Of a stretch of 64,000 nucleotides of DNA, positions 53,752 to 62,937 are shown in pieces; the stretch's first letter is position 1, and every line of letters begins with the position of its first letter. Source of the stretch: Streptomyces marokkonensis. Its GTDB lineage: Bacteria > Actinomycetota > Actinomycetes > Streptomycetales > Streptomycetaceae. The DNA is taken from NCBI RefSeq assembly GCF_008312835.1, contig NZ_VSKS01000005.1:310001-374000 (forward strand). Direction: 5' to 3'. Below the pieces are notes generated by a model. The model was not told the DNA's origin and did not search any database. It saw only the letters and a list, made by a program, of their open reading frames with translations. Made by a program: the position numbers and the translations under genes.

Positions 53752-55095
53752 TCAGGCGCCGGGGCGCCCCATGGCACGGAAGCGCCACCCGGCCCGCCGC
53801 CACGTCTCGGCGTCGAGCGCGTTGCGCCCGTCCAGGATCAGCCGCTCGGCCGCCACCTCGCCCAGCTCCGCCGGGTCCAGCTCGCGGAACTCCCGCCACT
53901 CCGTCAGATGCAGGACGACGTCCGCCCCGCGCACCGCCTCCAGCGCCGAGCCGGCGTACCCCAGGGTCGGGAAGATGCTGCGGGCGTTGTCCATGCCCTT
54001 CGGGTCGTAGACCGTGACCTGGCCGCCCTGCAGGTGGATCTGCCCGGCCACGTTCAGTGCCGGCGAGTCCCGGACGTCGTCCGAGTCCGGCTTGAAGGTC
54101 GCGCCCAGCACCGCCACCCGCTTGCCGAGGAACGGCCCGCCGCCCAGCGCGTGCCGGGTCAGCTCCACCATCCGGCCGCGCTGGCGCATGTTGATCGAGT
54201 CGATCTCCCTCAGGAACGTCAGCGCCTGGTCGGCGCCCAGCTCACCCGCCCGCGCCATGAACGCCCGGATGTCCTTGGGCAGACAGCCGCCGCCGAAACC
54301 GATCCCGGCCCGCAGGAACTTCGCGCCGATCCGGTCGTCGTAGCCGATGGCCTCCGCCAGCTTGGCGACGTCACCGCCCGTCGCCTCGCACAGTTCCGCC
54401 ATCGCGTTGATGAAGGAGATCTTGGTGGCCAGGAAGGAGTTCGCGGAGGTCTTCACCAGCTCCGCCGTCGGGAAGTCCGTCACCACGAACGGAGAACCCT
54501 CCCCGACCGGACCGGCGTACACCTCCCGCAGCAGCTTCTCCGCCCGCTCGCTGCGCACGCCCACCACGATCCGGTCCGGGTGCAGTGTGTCGTCGACGGC
54601 GAAGCCCTCGCGCAGGAACTCCGGGTTCCACGCCAGCTCCGCGTCCTCGCCGGCCGGGGCGTGCTCCGCCAGGTAGGCGGCCAGCCGGTCGGCCGAGCCC
54701 ACCGGCACGGTGGACTTGCCGACGACCAGCGCCGCGCCCTTCAGGTGCGGCGCGAGCGAGGCGATCGCGGAATCGACGTACGACATGTCGCAGGCGTACT
54801 CACCGTGCCGCTGCGGGGTGTTCACGCACACGAAGTGGACATCGCCGAACTCGCCCACCTCGGCCCAGTCCATGGTGAACCGCAGCCGTCCGCTCGACCC
54901 CTCGATCCCCGCGACGTGCCGGCGCAGCAGCTCCTCGAGCCCCGGCTCGTACATGGGGACCTCACCGCGCCGGAGCTTGTCGATCTTCTCCGGTACGACA
55001 TCGAGCCCCAGCACCTCGAACCCCAGCTCCGCCATGGCCGCCGCGTGGGTCGCTCCGAGATAACCGGTGCCGATCACGGTGATCTTGAGGGCCAT
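53752..55095 (-). CDS. UDP-glucose/GDP-mannose dehydrogenase family protein
   Basis: A 447-residue NAD+-dependent enzyme oxidising UDP-glucose to UDP-glucuronate (or a related UDP-sugar). N-terminal Rossmann VIGTGYLGATHAAAMAELGFEV, then ALVVGKSTVPVGSAD, NPEFLREGFAVDD, the Lys/Asn motif AELVKTSANSFLATKISFINAMAELC, the catalytic Cys in GIGFGGGCLPKDIRAF and the C-terminal domain VLGATFKPDSDDVRDSPAL. GGAG precedes ATG 55095. It supplies uronic acid for surface polymers, in keeping with the LCP and glycosyltransferase genes nearby. Confidence 0.94.
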   Translation of the reverse strand: MALKITVIGTGYLGATHAAAMAELGFEVLGLDVVPEKIDKLRRGEVPMYEPGLEELLRRHVAGIEGSSGRLRFTMDWAEVGEFGDVHFVCVNTPQRHGEYACDMSYVDSAIASLAPHLKGAALVVGKSTVPVGSADRLAAYLAEHAPAGEDAELAWNPEFLREGFAVDDTLHPDRIVVGVRSERAEKLLREVYAGPVGEGSPFVVTDFPTAELVKTSANSFLATKISFINAMAELCEATGGDVAKLAEAIGYDDRIGAKFLRAGIGFGGGCLPKDIRAFMARAGELGADQALTFLREIDSINMRQRGRMVELTRHALGGGPFLGKRVAVLGATFKPDSDDVRDSPALNVAGQIHLQGGQVTVYDPKGMDNARSIFPTLGYAGSALEAVRGADVVLHLTEWREFRELDPAELGEVAAERLILDGRNALDAETWRRAGWRFRAMGRPGA

Positions 55096-55271
55096 GGGTG
55101 CTCCAGGGGTCATCGGGCAGTGCGCGCCCGAGCATATCCGGGGAGCCGGGACGGGCACCGGTCGGCTGTCGTCAAGCTCACCTATCCACGACGATGGATG
55201 AAGGCATAAAATTTGAGTTACTTAACGGTAGTTAGCGTGACCAGCATCGCAGTCTTGGAGCGTGAGAAACC

Positions 55272-56429
55272 TTGGCCGGATCGGCTGACTTCGACCTGTA
55301 CCGCCCGTCCGAGGAGCACGACATGCTCCGCGACGCCGTCCGCTCACTGGCCGAGGCGAAGATCGCGCCGTACGCCGCCGCGGTGGACGAGGAGGCCCGC
55401 TTCCCGCAGGAGGCGCTCGACGCGCTCGTCGCGAACGACCTGCACGCCGTCCACGTACCCGAGGAGTTCGGCGGCGCCGGCGCGGACGCCCTCGCGACGG
55501 TCATCGTGATCGAGGAGGTGGCCCGCGTCTGCGCGTCCTCCTCCCTCATCCCCGCCGTGAACAAGCTGGGCTCGCTGCCGGTCATCCTCTCCGGCTCCGA
55601 GGCGCTGAAGAAGAAGTACATGACCCCGCTCGCCAAGGGCGACGCGATGTTCTCGTACTGCCTCTCCGAGCCGGACGCCGGCTCCGACGCCGCCGGCATG
55701 AAGACCAGGGCCGTCCGCGACGGCGACAGCTACGTCCTCAACGGCGTGAAGCGCTGGATCACCAACGCCGGGGAGTCCGAGTACTACACGGTGATGGCCG
55801 TCACCGACCCCACCAAGCGCTCCAAGGGCATCTCCGCCTTCGTCGTCGAGAAGTCCGACGAGGGCGTCTCCTTCGGCGCCCCCGAGAAGAAGCTCGGCAT
55901 CAAGGGCTCGCCGACCCGCGAGGTCTACCTGGACAACGTCCGCATCCCCGCCGACCGCATGATCGGCGAGGAGGGCACCGGCTTCGCCACCGCGATGAAG
56001 ACGCTGGACCACACCCGCATCACCATCGCCGCCCAGGCCCTCGGCATCGCCCAGGGCGCCCTCGACTACGCCAAGGGCTACGTCACCGAGCGCAAGCAGT
56101 TCGGCAAGCCGATCGCCGACTTCCAGGGCGTCCAGTTCATGCTCGCCGACATGGCCATGAAGATCGAGGCCGCCCGCCAGCTCACCTACGCCGCCGCGGC
56201 CAAGTCCGAGCGCGGCGACAGCGACCTGACCTTCCAGGGCGCCGCCGCCAAGTGCTTCGCCTCCGACGTCGCCATGGAGGTCACCACGGACGCCGTCCAG
56301 CTCCTCGGCGGCTACGGCTACACCCGCGACTACCCGGTCGAGCGGATGATGCGCGACGCGAAGATCACGCAGATCTACGAGGGCACCAACCAGGTCCAGC
56401 GCATCGTCATGGCCCGCAACCTGCCGTAG
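55272..56429 (+). CDS. Acyl-CoA dehydrogenase
   Basis: A 385-residue FAD enzyme for the first beta-oxidation step. N-terminal helices (1-120), FAD/substrate motif FSYCLSEPDAGSDAAGMKT, KRWITNAGESEYY, RKQFGKPIADFQGVQF and the C-terminal block QLLGGYGYTRDYPVERMMRDAKITQIYEGTNQVQRI with the catalytic Glu of YEGT. The start is TTG at 55272, preceded by GGAG and giving the usual MAGSADFDLYRPSEEHD start. The upstream region is AT-rich (TAAAAT at 55207-55212) with a TTACTTAACGGTAGTTA stretch that could be regulatory. A hairpin terminator follows. Confidence 0.94.
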   Translation: MAGSADFDLYRPSEEHDMLRDAVRSLAEAKIAPYAAAVDEEARFPQEALDALVANDLHAVHVPEEFGGAGADALATVIVIEEVARVCASSSLIPAVNKLGSLPVILSGSEALKKKYMTPLAKGDAMFSYCLSEPDAGSDAAGMKTRAVRDGDSYVLNGVKRWITNAGESEYYTVMAVTDPTKRSKGISAFVVEKSDEGVSFGAPEKKLGIKGSPTREVYLDNVRIPADRMIGEEGTGFATAMKTLDHTRITIAAQALGIAQGALDYAKGYVTERKQFGKPIADFQGVQFMLADMAMKIEAARQLTYAAAAKSERGDSDLTFQGAAAKCFASDVAMEVTTDAVQLLGGYGYTRDYPVERMMRDAKITQIYEGTNQVQRIVMARNLP

Positions 56430-56437
56430 CCTTCCCC

Positions 56438-56466
56438 CTCCCGGGCCGGGACGTCCGGCCCGGGAG
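56438..56466. terminator. Bidirectional terminator
   Basis: CTCCCGGGCCGG (56438-56449) pairs perfectly with 56455-56466, between convergent genes. Confidence 0.85.
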
Positions 56467-56470
56467 CGCC

Positions 56471-57634
56471 TCACAGGAAACGCCGGATCGGCGTGACCGA
56501 GGCCTCGGCGAGGCGCTCTCTCAGCGGGCGCCGCTTCCAGCGGGCCGGGTCGACCGGCTCGCTCAGCTTGCGGTCGGCGTCGAAGTCGGAGTCGAGCTCA
56601 GCGGTGAAGTCCTCGTCGAGGACGGCCAGCATGACCTCCTCGTCGTGCTCCAGCGAGCGGCGGTTGAAATTGGTGGAGCCGATGAGGGAGCAGACCCCGT
56701 CCACCGTGATGATCTTCGTGTGGAGCATGGTCGGCTGGTACTCCCGCACCTCCACACCGGCGTCGACCAGCGTCTGGTAGTGCTGCCGCCCGGCCAGCAG
56801 GCAGGCCCGCTGGTCGGTGTGCGGTCCCGGCAGCAGGATCTCCACCCGCACCCCCCGGCGGGCGGCGGCGGCCAGCAGGTCGATGAAGTAGGCGTCGGGC
56901 GCGAAGTAGGCCGTGGCCAGCCGGAAGCGTTCCCGCGCCGAGGTGATCACGACGCGCAGCAGTGTCTGCATGTCCTGCCAGCCGAAGCTCGCGGAGCCGC
57001 GCACCACCTGGACCGTGGCGCTCCCGGGCTGTTCCTGGGCGGTGAACCGGTCGTGATCGTCGTACAGGTCGTCGTGGCACTCGGCCCAGTTCTGGGCGAA
57101 GGCCGCGGCTATGCCGTCCACGGCGGGTCCCCGGACCCGGACGTGGGTGTCGCGCCACTCGTCGGGGTTGCGGGCGTCGCCGCACCACTCCTGGGCGATG
57201 CCGACGCCCCCGGTGAAGGCGGTGTGCTCGTCGGTGACCAGGACCTTGCGGTGGCAGCGGTGGTTCTGCCGCATCGGCGACAGCCGCGTGGGCTTGCGGA
57301 ACCAGGCCACCTGGACACCGGCTTCCTCCATGGACCGAAGCAGCTCCGGCTCTATCTCCTTGGCCCCGAAACCGTCCAGCAGCAGTCGTACGCGGACTCC
57401 CGCGCGGGCCCGGTCGGACAGGGCGCCGGCGAACTCCCGCGCGATGTCGCCCCGCCAGTACACGAAGGTCATCATGTCGACGGTGTGTTCGGCGGCGCGG
57501 ACGGCCGCCAGCATCGCGGGGAAGATCTGGTCGCCGTTGCGCAGCGGCACGAGTTCGTTGCCCTCGGTCGCGGCGATGCCGATGAGCCGCTCCAGCCGTC
57601 TGCGCAGCCGCTGTCTCTCCGCCTGTGGTGTCAT
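56471..57634 (-). CDS. Phospholipase D-like/cardiolipin synthase family enzyme
   Basis: A 387-residue protein with two HKD motifs: CHRKVLVTDEHTAFTGG (about residue 150) and MLHTKIITVDGVCSLIGSTNFNRRS (about 325). This is the two-domain arrangement of bacterial cardiolipin synthases and related phosphatidyltransferases. It lacks the N-terminal membrane helices of ClsA, resembling ClsB-type or soluble relatives. GGGAGAGAGG precedes ATG 57634. Membrane lipid remodelling is the likely role. It is transcribed alone. Confidence 0.9.
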   Translation of the reverse strand: MTPQAERQRLRRRLERLIGIAATEGNELVPLRNGDQIFPAMLAAVRAAEHTVDMMTFVYWRGDIAREFAGALSDRARAGVRVRLLLDGFGAKEIEPELLRSMEEAGVQVAWFRKPTRLSPMRQNHRCHRKVLVTDEHTAFTGGVGIAQEWCGDARNPDEWRDTHVRVRGPAVDGIAAAFAQNWAECHDDLYDDHDRFTAQEQPGSATVQVVRGSASFGWQDMQTLLRVVITSARERFRLATAYFAPDAYFIDLLAAAARRGVRVEILLPGPHTDQRACLLAGRQHYQTLVDAGVEVREYQPTMLHTKIITVDGVCSLIGSTNFNRRSLEHDEEVMLAVLDEDFTAELDSDFDADRKLSEPVDPARWKRRPLRERLAEASVTPIRRFL

Positions 57635-57864
57635 GCCCTCTCTCCCTGTGCCACTCGTCGAGCCCTCGTCGTGTCGTCGGTCCGACCCGGGCGCCCCACC
57701 ACTTATTGCCGTTGCCCGGACTTCCAAGCAGACATCCCGTTCCCGGGCCCGACGAGCGGACAGCCGGGCGGGCGGTGCCGTCATGTGGTGGTCATGGGGC
57801 GGGGGGCGTAGGACGGAGGGGCGGGGGCCGAGTGCCGGCCCCCGCCGTCCCCCCGGGAGGAACC

Positions 57865-58230
57865 ATGACCCAGCAGCAGCCCGCCACGGAACCGATGAGC
57901 CAGGAGATGCAGGACTGCGTCCAGGCCTGCATGTCCTGCCACGGTGTGTGCGAGGAGACCATGAGCTCCTGTCTCCAGATGGGCGGCCAGGCCCGGATGC
58001 AGATCATGCGGGCACTCATGGACTGCTCGGAGATGACCCGCATGTGCGCGGACATGATGATGCGCCGCTCACCGCTGGCGAACGAGATGTGCATGATGTG
58101 CGCGCAGGCGTGCGACATGGGCGCCGAGGCGTGTATGTCCATGCCGGACGACGACCGGATGACGCGCTGCGCGGAGTCCTGTCGCCGCTGCTCCGAGATG
58201 TGCCGTGCCATGGCGGGCGCCACGATGTGA
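57865..58230 (+). CDS. Cys-rich four-helix copper-storage-like protein (DUF326)
   Basis: A 121-residue cytosolic protein with about 15 Cys and many Met. Cys occur at three- or four-residue spacing along helices (CVQACMSCHGVC, CMMCAQACDMGAEAC, CAESCRRCSEMC), the pattern of the Csp four-helix bundle in which thiols line the core and bind many Cu(I) ions. There is no signal peptide, so it resembles the cytosolic Csp3 type. GGGAGGA precedes the ATG. No copper regulator or P-type ATPase is adjacent. A DUF326 ferredoxin-like annotation is the alternative name. Confidence 0.9.
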   Translation: MTQQQPATEPMSQEMQDCVQACMSCHGVCEETMSSCLQMGGQARMQIMRALMDCSEMTRMCADMMMRRSPLANEMCMMCAQACDMGAEACMSMPDDDRMTRCAESCRRCSEMCRAMAGATM

Positions 58231-58244
58231 CGCCGCCGGAAAGC

Positions 58245-58278
58245 GGCCTGGGGCACCCCCGCGGGGGTGCCCCAGGCC
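58245..58278. terminator. Strong bidirectional terminator
   Basis: A perfect 16-bp stem (58245-58260 with 58263-58278) separated by GC, between the convergent Csp-like and LCP genes. Confidence 0.9.
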
Positions 58279-58288
58279 GGATCGCGCG

Positions 58289-59560
58289 TCAGTTGCCCTT
58301 GACCGTGACCTTCTCGTCGTTGTTCAGCTGGTTCACCAGCTGCTTCACCTTGGCCTTGTCCCACAGCAGGTTGCCGCCGCTGCTGCCGGCGATCGGCATG
58401 TTCATGGACGTGCCCTCGCCTCCGCTGACGCCCTTCATCGACCAGAACATGTCGGCCAGGTCGAACAGGCCCATGTCCTTGTCGACGATCAGGGAGTCCA
58501 GGCCGGCGCCCATGGTCGGGTAGAGCCTGAAGGGATTGAGGACCGTGCTCGGCGTGGCCACCTGGTTGGCGAGCGCGGAGAGGAACTTCTGCTGGTTCTT
58601 CGTACGGTCCAGGTCCGAGCCGGCCAGCGCGTAGCGGGTGCGGACGAAGGCGAGGGCCTCCTCGCCGTTCAGGGTCTGCTTGCCCTTCTTGAGGTCGGCG
58701 CCGGACTTGGTGTCCTTGATGTCCTGCGGGATGTCCATCTCCACCCCGCCGACCGCGTCCACGATGCTCGCGAAGCCGGCGAAGCCGATCTCCACGTAGT
58801 GGTCGATGTACAGGCCGGTGTTGAACTCGACCGTGCGGACCAGCAGCTCGGGCCCGTCCTCGGCGTAGGCGGCGTTGAGCTTCACCTGCCGTCCGGTCGC
58901 GGGGTAGGTCTTGCCCGACTCGGAGCCCTTGAAGGACGGGATCTCCACGTTCGAGTCCCGGGGCAGCGAGATGAGGGTGGGGCCGTTGTCGCCGGTGTGC
59001 AGGATCATCATCGAGTCCGTGCGCTTGCCCTCGGCGGACCCGGTGCGCAGCCTCTTCTTGTCCTCGGCGGACATGCCCGCGCGGCTGTCGGAGCCGACGA
59101 TCAGGTAGTTGGTGCCCGAGCCCTTCTCCGGCCGCTCGATCACCTTCGACAGGTCGACCTCGCGGTTGAGCTTGGAGTCGGCCCAGAAGTAGGTGCCGAC
59201 GGTCGTCACGACCAGCACGGTCACCAGGGTGATCGCCGTCCACTTGATGCGGCGGCGCCAGTCGGGCGCGGGACGCTGCGGGCCGTAGCCGCCGTCACCG
59301 CCGGGGCCACCGCCGCCGGGCGTGCCGTAGACCTGGCCGGTGTTGTAGCCGCTGTCGTAGCCGTCGGGGCCGTGCCCGTGCCCGTCCACGTACGACGGCT
59401 GCTGCGGGACGCCACCGTAGGCGCCCTGCCCGGGAGGTGCCGCCGGGCCGCGGCGGACCTGCCGCATGACGCGGGCGCCCTCGGGCCGTGCGCTCGCGCT
59501 CCCGCGTCCGTAGCGTCCGCCGCGGTTGTCGTCGGACCGTGCCTCGGGCCAATCAGTCAT
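58289..59560 (-). CDS. LytR-CpsA-Psr family protein
   Basis: A 423-residue type II membrane protein. The Gly/Tyr/Pro-rich cytoplasmic tail (1-100) precedes one span (about 108-130). The LCP domain (about 155-320) has NYLIVGSDSRAGM, TLISLPRDSNVEIP, LNAAYAEDGPELLVRTVE, YVEIGFAGFASIVDAVGGVEMDIP and ALAFVRTRYALAGSDLDR. The Arg and Asp residues that hold the lipid pyrophosphate are present. No LytR_C domain. It ligates glycopolymers to peptidoglycan. ATG 59560 starts a charged N-terminus. Confidence 0.93.
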   Translation of the reverse strand: MTDWPEARSDDNRGGRYGRGSASARPEGARVMRQVRRGPAAPPGQGAYGGVPQQPSYVDGHGHGPDGYDSGYNTGQVYGTPGGGGPGGDGGYGPQRPAPDWRRRIKWTAITLVTVLVVTTVGTYFWADSKLNREVDLSKVIERPEKGSGTNYLIVGSDSRAGMSAEDKKRLRTGSAEGKRTDSMMILHTGDNGPTLISLPRDSNVEIPSFKGSESGKTYPATGRQVKLNAAYAEDGPELLVRTVEFNTGLYIDHYVEIGFAGFASIVDAVGGVEMDIPQDIKDTKSGADLKKGKQTLNGEEALAFVRTRYALAGSDLDRTKNQQKFLSALANQVATPSTVLNPFRLYPTMGAGLDSLIVDKDMGLFDLADMFWSMKGVSGGEGTSMNMPIAGSSGGNLLWDKAKVKQLVNQLNNDEKVTVKGN

Positions 59561-59667
59561 GGGAGACAGTGTGCAGGTCCGGGCACTGCGCCATACAAGG
59601 GTCGTCGGAAAATCAGGTCAGCGCTGTTGCGAAGCTGACACAAAACAGGGCGGACGGCACGTCGGCA

Positions 59668-59673
59668 TAAGGT
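59668..59673 (+). promoter_or_regulatory. Candidate -10 of leaderless thioesterase mRNA
   Basis: TAAGGT ends seven bases before the ATG at 59681. Confidence 0.4.
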
Positions 59674-59680
59674 GGAGTCC

Positions 59681-60238
59681 ATGACAGACCAGGCCACAGC
59701 CGCAGCCACGGAGAGTCCGGACATCCCGGGCAAGCCCATCGCGGCGTCCCGTACGACCCTCAGCCACATCATGACCCACAACGACACCAACCTCCTGGGC
59801 ACGGTGCACGGCGGGGTGATCATGAAGTTGGTCGACGACGCGGCGGGCGCCGTCGCCGGACGGCACTCCGGAGGGCCGGCCGTCACCGCCTCCATGGACG
59901 AGATGGCGTTCCTGGAGCCGGTCCGCGTCGGTGACCTGGTCCATGTGAAGGCCCAGGTCAACTGGACCGGCCGGACCTCGATGGAGGTCGGCGTGCGGGT
60001 ACTGGCGGAGCGCTGGAACGAGTCCACGCCGCCCACCCAGGTCGGCTCGGCGTACCTGGTGTTCGCGGCCGTCGACGCCGACGGCAAGCCGCGCCGGGTG
60101 CCGCCGGTGATACCGGAGACCGAGCAGGACAAGCGCCGCTACCAGGAGGCCCAGATCCGCCGCACGCACCGGCTGGCCCGCCGCCGGGCGATCATGGAAC
60201 TGCGCGAGAAGCGGGCGGCGGAGGGGTTCGAGGACTAG
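59681..60238 (+). CDS. Hotdog-fold acyl-CoA thioesterase
   Basis: A 185-residue acyl-CoA hydrolase of the YciA/ACOT type. The family pattern is HIMTHNDTNLLGTVHGGVIMKLVDDAAG with the catalytic-site Asn, His and Asp, and ASMDEMAFLEPVRVGDLVHVKAQVNWTGRTSMEVGVRV. The C-terminal tail (about 150-185) is highly basic and helical. It hydrolyses medium- or long-chain acyl-CoA; specificity is unknown. ATG 59681 is preferred to an in-frame GTG nine bases upstream. Confidence 0.92.
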   Translation: MTDQATAAATESPDIPGKPIAASRTTLSHIMTHNDTNLLGTVHGGVIMKLVDDAAGAVAGRHSGGPAVTASMDEMAFLEPVRVGDLVHVKAQVNWTGRTSMEVGVRVLAERWNESTPPTQVGSAYLVFAAVDADGKPRRVPPVIPETEQDKRRYQEAQIRRTHRLARRRAIMELREKRAAEGFED

Positions 60239-60245
60239 GCGGACC

Positions 60246-61721
60246 TCAGGAGCAGTTCACCTCGTCGCCCCGTACCACCCCGAACTCGCCCTGCCCCGGG
60301 TCCTCGGCCCGCACCTTGCGGACCTTGACGAAGTCGGTGCCCGCGATCACCTTCAGCGTGGGGCCCTGGCCCTTCACCGCGCGCAGCTCGCTGCCGGGAA
60401 GGGCCGCCGCGAGGGACTTCGCGGAGCGGTCCCAGCGGGGGTCGTGGGCGACGACGGTCCGCCGCACGTTCTGCTCGGCGGCGTTGGCCGGGACGCGGGT
60501 GGTGCGGAAGCCGGTCGCCGCCAGTGCCGCGTCCACGCGCCGGCCGAGGCCCGCGGTGCGGGTGCCGTTCTCGACCTGGACGCGGATCTGCCGGGGGTCC
60601 ACCGGCACCGGCAGTGCCGCGTCGGGGGAGCGGCGCGCGGTGAGCGGCTGGTCCCGGCGCAGCGCGTCGAAGATGTGCCCGGCCTTCTCGGCGTCCCACT
60701 TCAGTGTCGAGCCGACGCCCTTCACGGCGTGGCCCATCTTCGCGATGGGCACCGTCATGAACTCGGAGGAGGACGGCGAGAAGTTCCGCATCGCCCGGCC
60801 GAGGTCCAGCAGCTCGCCGGTGCCGAAACCCCTGTCGGCGCGGACCGAGCCGAGCACGGCCCGGGTCACGTCGCGGAACTTCATCGGGTTCAGCAGGATC
60901 CCGGAGGAGGTGGCGCGGTCCACCAGCGCCGCCATGAAGTGCTGCTGGCGCTTCATCCGGCCGAGGTCGGAGGCGCCGTCGACGTGCCGGGCCCGGACGT
61001 ACTGCAGGGCCTCGCCGCCCTTGAGGGTGTGCCGGCCGGCCGGCAGGTCCAGTCCGGTGTGGCGGTCCCTGAGCCGCCGGTCGGTGCAGATCTCCACGCC
61101 GCCGACGACGTCGACGGTCTTCATGAAGCTGGTGAAGTCGACCTCCAGGTAGTGGTCGATCTTCACCCGGGTCATCCTCTCCACCGTGCGCACGGTCAGC
61201 CGCGGGCCGCCCTCCGCGTACGCCGCGTTCAGTTTGAGGGGGTGTCCCCGGTGCTGCTCGCCGCTCACGCGGTCGGTGTGCGGGGGCGTCTCGGCGTAGG
61301 AGTCGCGGGGCAGGCTGACCACGCTGGCGCGGTCCCGGTTCTCCGAGATGTGCACGATCATGATCGTGTCGGTGCAGTGGCAGGGTGCCCCGCCGAGCCG
61401 GTACTTCTCCCGCTCCTCCTTCCCGATCCTCTCCCGGCCGTCGGTGCCGACGAGCAGGATGTTCATGCCGTGGCCGGCCTCGGGCCGGTTCTTCATGTCG
61501 CGGAACGGGTCGACCCGGGTGATGTCCTCGCCGAGGCTGCTGAGCACCGCGTGCCCGATCCCGGCCGAGGCGAGCACCACGACCGACAGCGTGGTGACGG
61601 TGCGCATCGCCCAGCGCGGCTTGCGGCGCGGCGGCACGGGCGGCCGGGGGCCCCGGCGGGGCGGTCGCGCCGGGTGCCGGGACGAGGTGCGGGGCCGGGG
61701 GGACCGCGGCGGCGTGGGCAA
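60246..61721 (-). CDS. LytR-CpsA-Psr family protein with LytR_C domain
   Basis: A 491-residue type II membrane protein. A short Pro/Arg tail and one span (about 42-62) precede the LCP domain (NILLVGTDGRERIG, ASVVSLPRDSYAETP, LNAAYAEGGPRLTVRTVE, EALQYVRARHVDGASDLGR). LytR_C follows near 375-470 (IRVQVENGTRTAGLGRRVDAAL). A GGAGG seven bases ahead of a TTG at 61721 sets the start; the open frame continues upstream through the promoter region. It diverges from the glycosyltransferase gene. Confidence 0.9.
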   Translation of the reverse strand: MPTPPRSPRPRTSSRHPARPPRRGPRPPVPPRRKPRWAMRTVTTLSVVVLASAGIGHAVLSSLGEDITRVDPFRDMKNRPEAGHGMNILLVGTDGRERIGKEEREKYRLGGAPCHCTDTIMIVHISENRDRASVVSLPRDSYAETPPHTDRVSGEQHRGHPLKLNAAYAEGGPRLTVRTVERMTRVKIDHYLEVDFTSFMKTVDVVGGVEICTDRRLRDRHTGLDLPAGRHTLKGGEALQYVRARHVDGASDLGRMKRQQHFMAALVDRATSSGILLNPMKFRDVTRAVLGSVRADRGFGTGELLDLGRAMRNFSPSSSEFMTVPIAKMGHAVKGVGSTLKWDAEKAGHIFDALRRDQPLTARRSPDAALPVPVDPRQIRVQVENGTRTAGLGRRVDAALAATGFRTTRVPANAAEQNVRRTVVAHDPRWDRSAKSLAAALPGSELRAVKGQGPTLKVIAGTDFVKVRKVRAEDPGQGEFGVVRGDEVNCS

Positions 61722-61834
61722 GGGGGCACCTCCGGAGGACGGCCGTGCGTGGGATCGTGAGCACCGTAGGCCGATACGATCTGCGGCCCGGCGCACAGCA
61801 CCCCGGCGCGCGCAACCGTGTCCCCCGTTCGCGG

Positions 61835-61840
61835 TAACGT
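61835..61840 (+). promoter_or_regulatory. Candidate -10 of the glycosyltransferase gene
   Basis: TAACGT ends nine bases before the ATG at 61850, so the mRNA is leaderless or nearly so. Confidence 0.4.
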
Positions 61841-61849
61841 GAGCCCCCT

Positions 61850-62887
61850 ATGAACGCCAATCCCGACGTGCGGCTCCCCGCCGTTTCCGTGATCATGCCC
61901 GTCCTCAACGAGGAGCGGCATCTGCGTGGCGCCGTCCGCGCGATCCTCGCCCAGGAGTACGCCGGCGAGATGGAGGTCGTGATCGCCCTCGGTCCGTCCA
62001 CGGACCGCACGGACGAGATCGCCGCCGAGCTCGTGGCCGAGGACCCGCGGGTGCACACCGTGCCCAATCCGACCGGCCGCACCCCGGCCGCCCTCAACGC
62101 GGCGATCAAGGCCTCGCGCCATCCGATCGTGGTCCGCGTCGACGGGCACGGGATGCTCTCCCCGAACTACATCACGACCGCCGTGCGGCTCCTTCGGGAG
62201 ACCGGCGCGCAGAACGTCGGCGGCATCATGCACGCCGAGGGTGAGAACGACTGGGAGCACGCCGTCGCCGCCGCGATGACGTCGAAGATCGGTGTGGGCA
62301 ACGCCGCCTTCCACACCGGTGGTGAGGCCGGAGCCGCCGAGACCGTGTACCTGGGTGTGTTCCGGCGCGAGGCGCTGGAGCAGCAGGGCGGCTACAACGT
62401 GGAGTTCATCCGCGCCCAGGACTGGGAGCTGAACTTCCGCATCCGTGAGGCCGGCGGACTGATCTGGTTCTCGCCGGAGCTGAAGGTGTCGTACCGCCCC
62501 CGGCCGAGCGTGCGCGCCCTGGCCAAGCAGTACAAGGACTACGGCCGTTGGCGGCACGTCGTGGCCCGCTACCACTCCGGTTCCATCAACCTGCGCTACC
62601 TCGCCCCGCCGGCCGCGGTGTGTGCGATCGCGGCCGGGATCCTGGTGGGCGCGGTGCTCACCCCGTGGGGCTTCGTGGTGCCGGGCGGTTATCTCGCGGC
62701 GATCGTGGCGGGGTCCATACCCGCGGGCGTGGGACTGCCGCTGAAGGCGCGGCTGCAGATCCCGGTGGCGCTGGCCACCATGCACATGTCGTGGGGCTGG
62801 GGCTTCCTGACCAGCCCGCGCTCGCTGGCGAGGAAGGTCATCGCCTCGCGGCGCCCCGCCGTCCACGCGGACGCGCCGGCCGCCTGA
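61850..62887 (+). CDS. Family 2 glycosyltransferase
   Basis: A 345-residue GT-A fold enzyme. Nucleotide-sugar site: VSVIMPVLNEERHL and TGRTPAALNAAI. Metal-binding region: VVRVDGHGML (D-x-H variant of DXD). Acceptor/catalytic region: NVEFIRAQDWELNFRIREAG. Two C-terminal membrane spans (about 252-300). Relatives such as ExoA-like transferases build exopolysaccharide or surface glycan on lipid carriers. Flanked by LCP genes, it probably makes the polymer they attach (inference). Confidence 0.92.
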   Translation: MNANPDVRLPAVSVIMPVLNEERHLRGAVRAILAQEYAGEMEVVIALGPSTDRTDEIAAELVAEDPRVHTVPNPTGRTPAALNAAIKASRHPIVVRVDGHGMLSPNYITTAVRLLRETGAQNVGGIMHAEGENDWEHAVAAAMTSKIGVGNAAFHTGGEAGAAETVYLGVFRREALEQQGGYNVEFIRAQDWELNFRIREAGGLIWFSPELKVSYRPRPSVRALAKQYKDYGRWRHVVARYHSGSINLRYLAPPAAVCAIAAGILVGAVLTPWGFVVPGGYLAAIVAGSIPAGVGLPLKARLQIPVALATMHMSWGWGFLTSPRSLARKVIASRRPAVHADAPAA

Positions 62888-62899
62888 CGCCGCTTCGAC

Positions 62900-62935
62900 C
62901 GCGGGCCCCTTCCCGGCCAGGAAGGGGCCCCGCGC
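62900..62935. terminator. Bidirectional terminator
   Basis: CGCGGGCCCCTTC pairs with 62921-62935 with one bulged G, between the convergent glycosyltransferase and LCP genes. Confidence 0.8.
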
Positions 62936-62937
62936 GT

